A stretch of 7,783 nt of DNA from Spirochaetota bacterium. Its GTDB lineage: Bacteria; Spirochaetota; Spirochaetia; SZUA-6. Below, in pieces: positions 6,036-7,783 of the stretch; positions within the stretch are counted from its first letter, which is position 1, and each line of letters opens with the position of its first letter. The notes beneath the pieces are model-generated. The model searched no databases. It was given only the letters and a program-made list of their open reading frames with translations, and had not been told where the DNA came from. Location: assembly GCA_003641675.1 (NCBI GenBank), contig QNBI01000078.1:1-7783 (forward strand). The letters are read 5' to 3'. A program made the position numbers and the translations under genes.

Positions 6036-6475
6036 GATGGTTGGTTCTGGATTACAAAGTTATCATAGAGCTCTTCATAGTACATTGCTTTCGCAACATC
6101 CTTTTCAATGCTTTGACCTTTTTTCTTTCCACAACGAATTCTGTACTTTAGAACGTTACCTTTTAGGAACGCTAGGTATCCTTCTGTACCAAGGATCTTC
6201 TCTATTAATGGCATAGAGTCTTCTCCACATAGACGATAGTGAGAAGGTTTAACTATCTCATTATTTGTAAGTGAAGATCTTTCTGCCAACAACCCTTTTC
6301 TCTTACTCCAGTACTCTTCATTCATTTCTGGATGTTTATCTCTGAGCTCAGAATCATCATAAGGTGGTTCTTGTTCGTCAATCTCAATGGGTGAGTGACT
6401 GTCCATTCCTTCGTTTTGTTGCCTTACACTTTCCAACATATCTCTCTCGAATTTTTCTCTTTGGCTATCCGTCAT
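6032..6475 (-). CDS. DUF3310-domain phage protein, 147 aa
   Basis: Residues 75-138 match the DUF3310 pattern: VKPSHY, then an IEKILG helix, FLKGNVLKYRIRCGKKKGQ and a KAMYYEEL helix. This domain is widespread in tailed phages, sometimes annotated as a nucleotide-kinase-like or SaV-like protein, but has no settled biochemical function. The N-terminal 74 residues are charged and probably disordered (QQNEGMDSHSPIEIDEQ). AAAAGGATAAGTAATG gives a clear ribosome site at 6475. The stop overlaps the next start. Confidence 0.8.
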   Translation of the reverse strand: MTDSQREKFERDMLESVRQQNEGMDSHSPIEIDEQEPPYDDSELRDKHPEMNEEYWSKRKGLLAERSSLTNNEIVKPSHYRLCGEDSMPLIEKILGTEGYLAFLKGNVLKYRIRCGKKKGQSIEKDVAKAMYYEELYDNFVIQNQPS

Positions 6476-6486
6476 TACTTATCCTT

Positions 6487-6798
6487 TTATTTTAGTTCAA
6501 ACAAAGAAGCACCCCATCCGTTTTCTACTCCGGTGTCATCTTCCTCTATTCTTATCGTCCCTAATATGGTCTCGTTGTTATGAGATATATGGTGATAATA
6601 TGTCCCTGCTTTGTTCACATTATAGTCTTCACGAGAAACATACTCTTTCCCTACTGTGAAGCCATGTTTGTTTTCTGCAATTTTAGTTCCGTTTTTGGAG
6701 TAGCCACCAACGAATACAACAATATCACCTTTTTTACAATCTGTGATCTTTTTTCCAAACAACCTATGTTTTAGTTTTTTTAGGTAATTTCTTTCCAT
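6487..6798 (-). CDS. 103-aa predicted small beta-barrel-like protein, unknown function
   Basis: The N-terminus (MERNYLKKLKHRLFGKK) is strongly basic. From about residue 22 the sequence alternates short strands and turns: KKGDIVVFVGG, HGFTVGKEYVS, TIRIEEDDTG, WGASLFEL. The GDIV...FTVGKEY...DDTG...FEL layout is common in small SH3-like phage proteins, which is as far as recognition goes. The ATG overlaps the previous gene's stop (TAATG) and GAAGGACAAG is a good ribosome site. No catalytic motif is seen; nucleic-acid or protein binding would be a guess. Confidence 0.7.
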   Translation of the reverse strand: MERNYLKKLKHRLFGKKITDCKKGDIVVFVGGYSKNGTKIAENKHGFTVGKEYVSREDYNVNKAGTYYHHISHNNETILGTIRIEEDDTGVENGWGASLFELK

Positions 6799-6983
6799 TA
6801 CTTGTCCTTCATCCAGTCTTCTCTTTCATATTCAAAGCGTGCTTCTTCAGCATCAGCAATCTGTCCTTGAACCCAGAGATATATGTCTTGAGGCTCTATG
6901 CCTTCTTTCAGGCATTCGTCACAGTACTCTTCATACTCTTCTTCTGATTGCTCAGCAAGAAACTTTAGCTGATTACTACGCAT
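6798..6983 (-). CDS. 61-aa very acidic helical protein, unknown function
   Basis: MRSNQLKFLAEQSEEEYEEYCDECLKE... is highly acidic and almost certainly alpha-helical, with a DIYLWVQGQIADAEEARFEYE stretch typical of a single long helix. The start at 6983 lies within the 3' end of the sigma-like gene and has AAGGAGAAATCAAATG. Its stop overlaps the next ATG. Small acidic phage proteins are often DNA mimics or host-protein inhibitors, but nothing here shows that. C21 and C24 (a single CxxC) are not enough for a zinc site alone. Confidence 0.65.
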   Translation of the reverse strand: MRSNQLKFLAEQSEEEYEEYCDECLKEGIEPQDIYLWVQGQIADAEEARFEYEREDWMKDK

Positions 6984-7423
6984 TTGATTTCTCCTTGGTA
7001 TTCTTTAAGAGCTCTGCCTACAGAAGGGTGGTTCAGAATCTTCAAAGCTGCTGCTTCTATCTGTCTTATCCTTTCTCTTGAGACGCCAAGTACTCTGCCT
7101 ATCTCTGTCAGGTTGTATACTCCTGATGCAGTCATACCTGTCTCTTTTTTTATCTTGTCTCTAAGCTCTTCTTTCTCCAGGTATCTCATGTACTCTTTTT
7201 CAAGTTTTAGCTGTTTAGCAAAGAGTCTGTTTTTCTTGCTGTCACTTTGTGACAAGAATGTTATATGATCTCTGATTCTCTTTGCAGCCATCATATGAAT
7301 AAGCTTATCCAATCCTGATATTCTTTTGTTTCCTTTGGAAGAAGAACCACGGTTCTTCTTCCCTAGTTTGGTTTCATGTTCCATCATTTTATAATACTCA
7401 AACTTCTTTATATCTTGCTTCAT
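6965..7423 (-). CDS. Sigma70 region-4-like DNA-binding protein, 152 aa
   Basis: Residues 103-134 (YNLTEIGRVLGVSRERIRQI then EAAALKILNHPSV) are nearly the region 4.2 helix-turn-helix of sigma70 factors, which binds the -35 box; the VSRERIRQIE core is diagnostic. There is no recognisable region 2, so it is too small for a complete sigma factor. The first 70 residues are basic (GKKNRGSSSKGNKR) and 72-95 looks like a charged helix or coiled coil. It could steer host polymerase to phage promoters as a split sigma, or act as a repressor or activator. The ribosome site is TTGAGGAGTAAAAAATG, and the ATG overlaps the stop of the preceding 45-aa gene. The 3' end overlaps the next gene by 19 bases. A perfect 12-bp inverted repeat lies in codons 21-29. 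Confidence 0.75.
   Translation of the reverse strand: MKQDIKKFEYYKMMEHETKLGKKNRGSSSKGNKRISGLDKLIHMMAAKRIRDHITFLSQSDSKKNRLFAKQLKLEKEYMRYLEKEELRDKIKKETGMTASGVYNLTEIGRVLGVSRERIRQIEAAALKILNHPSVGRALKEYQGEIKCVVIS
7337..7362. repeat. Perfect 12-bp inverted repeat inside the sigma-like gene
   Basis: GGAAGAAGAACC (7337-7348) and GGTTCTTCTTCC (7351-7362) are exact reverse complements separated by only AC. They encode residues KKNRGSSS of the sigma-like protein. On the mRNA this is an 11- to 12-bp stem about 60 bases after the start codon, without a following T tract. Confidence 0.8.
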
Positions 7424-7557
7424 TTTTTACTCCTCAATGGTACATGGAATATGTAACTTGTTCTCTTTATCTTTTTCCCTAAGACACTTTCTTTCTTTAG
7501 TCCGGTGTAGCCTTGGTATACCAGAACCACCCCTATGGTCATTATGATGTAGGACAT
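7420..7557 (-). CDS. 45-aa putative single-pass membrane peptide
   Basis: ATG 7557 follows AGGAGAAGAACC, a usable ribosome site, inside the end of the preceding gene. The product MSYIIMTIGVVLVYQGYTG begins with a hydrophobic stretch of about 13 residues followed by a Lys-rich segment (LKKESVLGKKIKR), the layout of a small inner-membrane protein with a positive cytoplasmic side. It ends in a TGA that overlaps the start of the sigma-like gene (ATGA). The hydrophobic span is short, so membrane insertion is probable but not sure. No family is recognised. Confidence 0.6.
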   Translation of the reverse strand: MSYIIMTIGVVLVYQGYTGLKKESVLGKKIKRTSYIFHVPLRSKK

Positions 7558-7781
7558 GGTTCTTCTCCTAGTATTTTGTTCTTCATGAAGTTGTACCATA
7601 GTAGAGCAGTTGCACTTGTCTCTTCCATAGTTTCCTTCTGTTTTGTATACTCTTTAAGATCTTCTCTCTTGAGTTCGATCATGTGAGCAAGGTACTGATT
7701 CTTTCCCATAGTTAAAGCTCTGTCATTTATGTTGATGATAGGTCTTTGCTTCTTTGGAATATCAGTAGCCCATATCTTCAT
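7542..7781 (-). CDS. 79-aa protein of unknown function at the window edge
   Basis: Frame from ATG 7781 to the stop at 7542. Only two bases of upstream sequence are visible, so a longer N-terminus cannot be excluded. The product begins MKIWATDIPKKQRPIININD, then has a long charged helix (LAHMIELKREDLKEYTKQKE) and SATALLWYNFMKNKILGEEP. It overlaps the 45-aa gene by 16 bases. No family is recognised; the sequence looks like an ordinary small soluble phage protein. Confidence 0.6.
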   Translation of the reverse strand: MKIWATDIPKKQRPIININDRALTMGKNQYLAHMIELKREDLKEYTKQKETMEETSATALLWYNFMKNKILGEEPCPTS

Positions 7782-7783
7782 GA

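Noticed and set aside
1..7783. CRISPR arrays, insertion sequences or an attachment site.
   Set aside because: No regularly spaced repeats, transposase gene or terminal inverted repeats were seen in a manual read.

Overview
The window looks like a low-GC, tightly packed tailed-phage genome segment (free phage or prophage). Every gene I can support lies on the minus strand, so transcription runs right to left. The phage signs are short genes coupled by 4- to 20-base overlaps, strong Shine-Dalgarno sites (GGAGG-like), a DUF3310 gene, a small sigma-region-4 protein and a phage-type HNH/AP2 endonuclease. The host cannot be named from this sequence.

Right third (about 7783 to 5476): a run of small, translationally coupled genes. 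They encode an unrecognised 79-aa protein at the edge, a 45-aa putative membrane peptide, a 152-aa protein ending in a sigma70 region-4-like helix-turn-helix, proteins of 61 and 103 aa, a DUF3310 protein of 147 aa, a 79-aa protein, a short gene that appears to carry a +1 frameshift, and a 57-aa protein. The sigma-like gene contains a perfect 12-bp inverted repeat inside its coding sequence.

Middle (about 5475 to 3870): a two-gene unit (137 aa then 38 aa, joined TAATG) with a plausible upstream promoter, a 12-bp palindrome in its leader and a hairpin terminator. Next is a 273-aa HNH/AP2-type putative homing endonuclease with two Cys4 zinc-ribbon-like modules, followed by two hairpins.

Left half (3767 to 1): the most interesting part. 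Three coupled genes encode a ThiF/E1-like adenylyltransferase (351 aa), a candidate E2-like protein (504 aa from the preferred start) with a cysteine in an NG-x-x-C-type context, and a JAB/JAMM-type isopeptidase (at least 402 aa, open at the window edge) with a complete HxH(x7)SxxD metal site. Together they look like a phage-borne ubiquitin-like conjugation and deconjugation module of the E1-E2-JAB kind, comparable in gene content to PRTRC, Bil and type II CBASS accessory modules. No convincing ubiquitin-like modifier is visible here; it may lie beyond position 1 or be one of the unrecognised proteins. The E1 and JAB calls rest on motifs I can read; the E2 call is weaker and leans on context.
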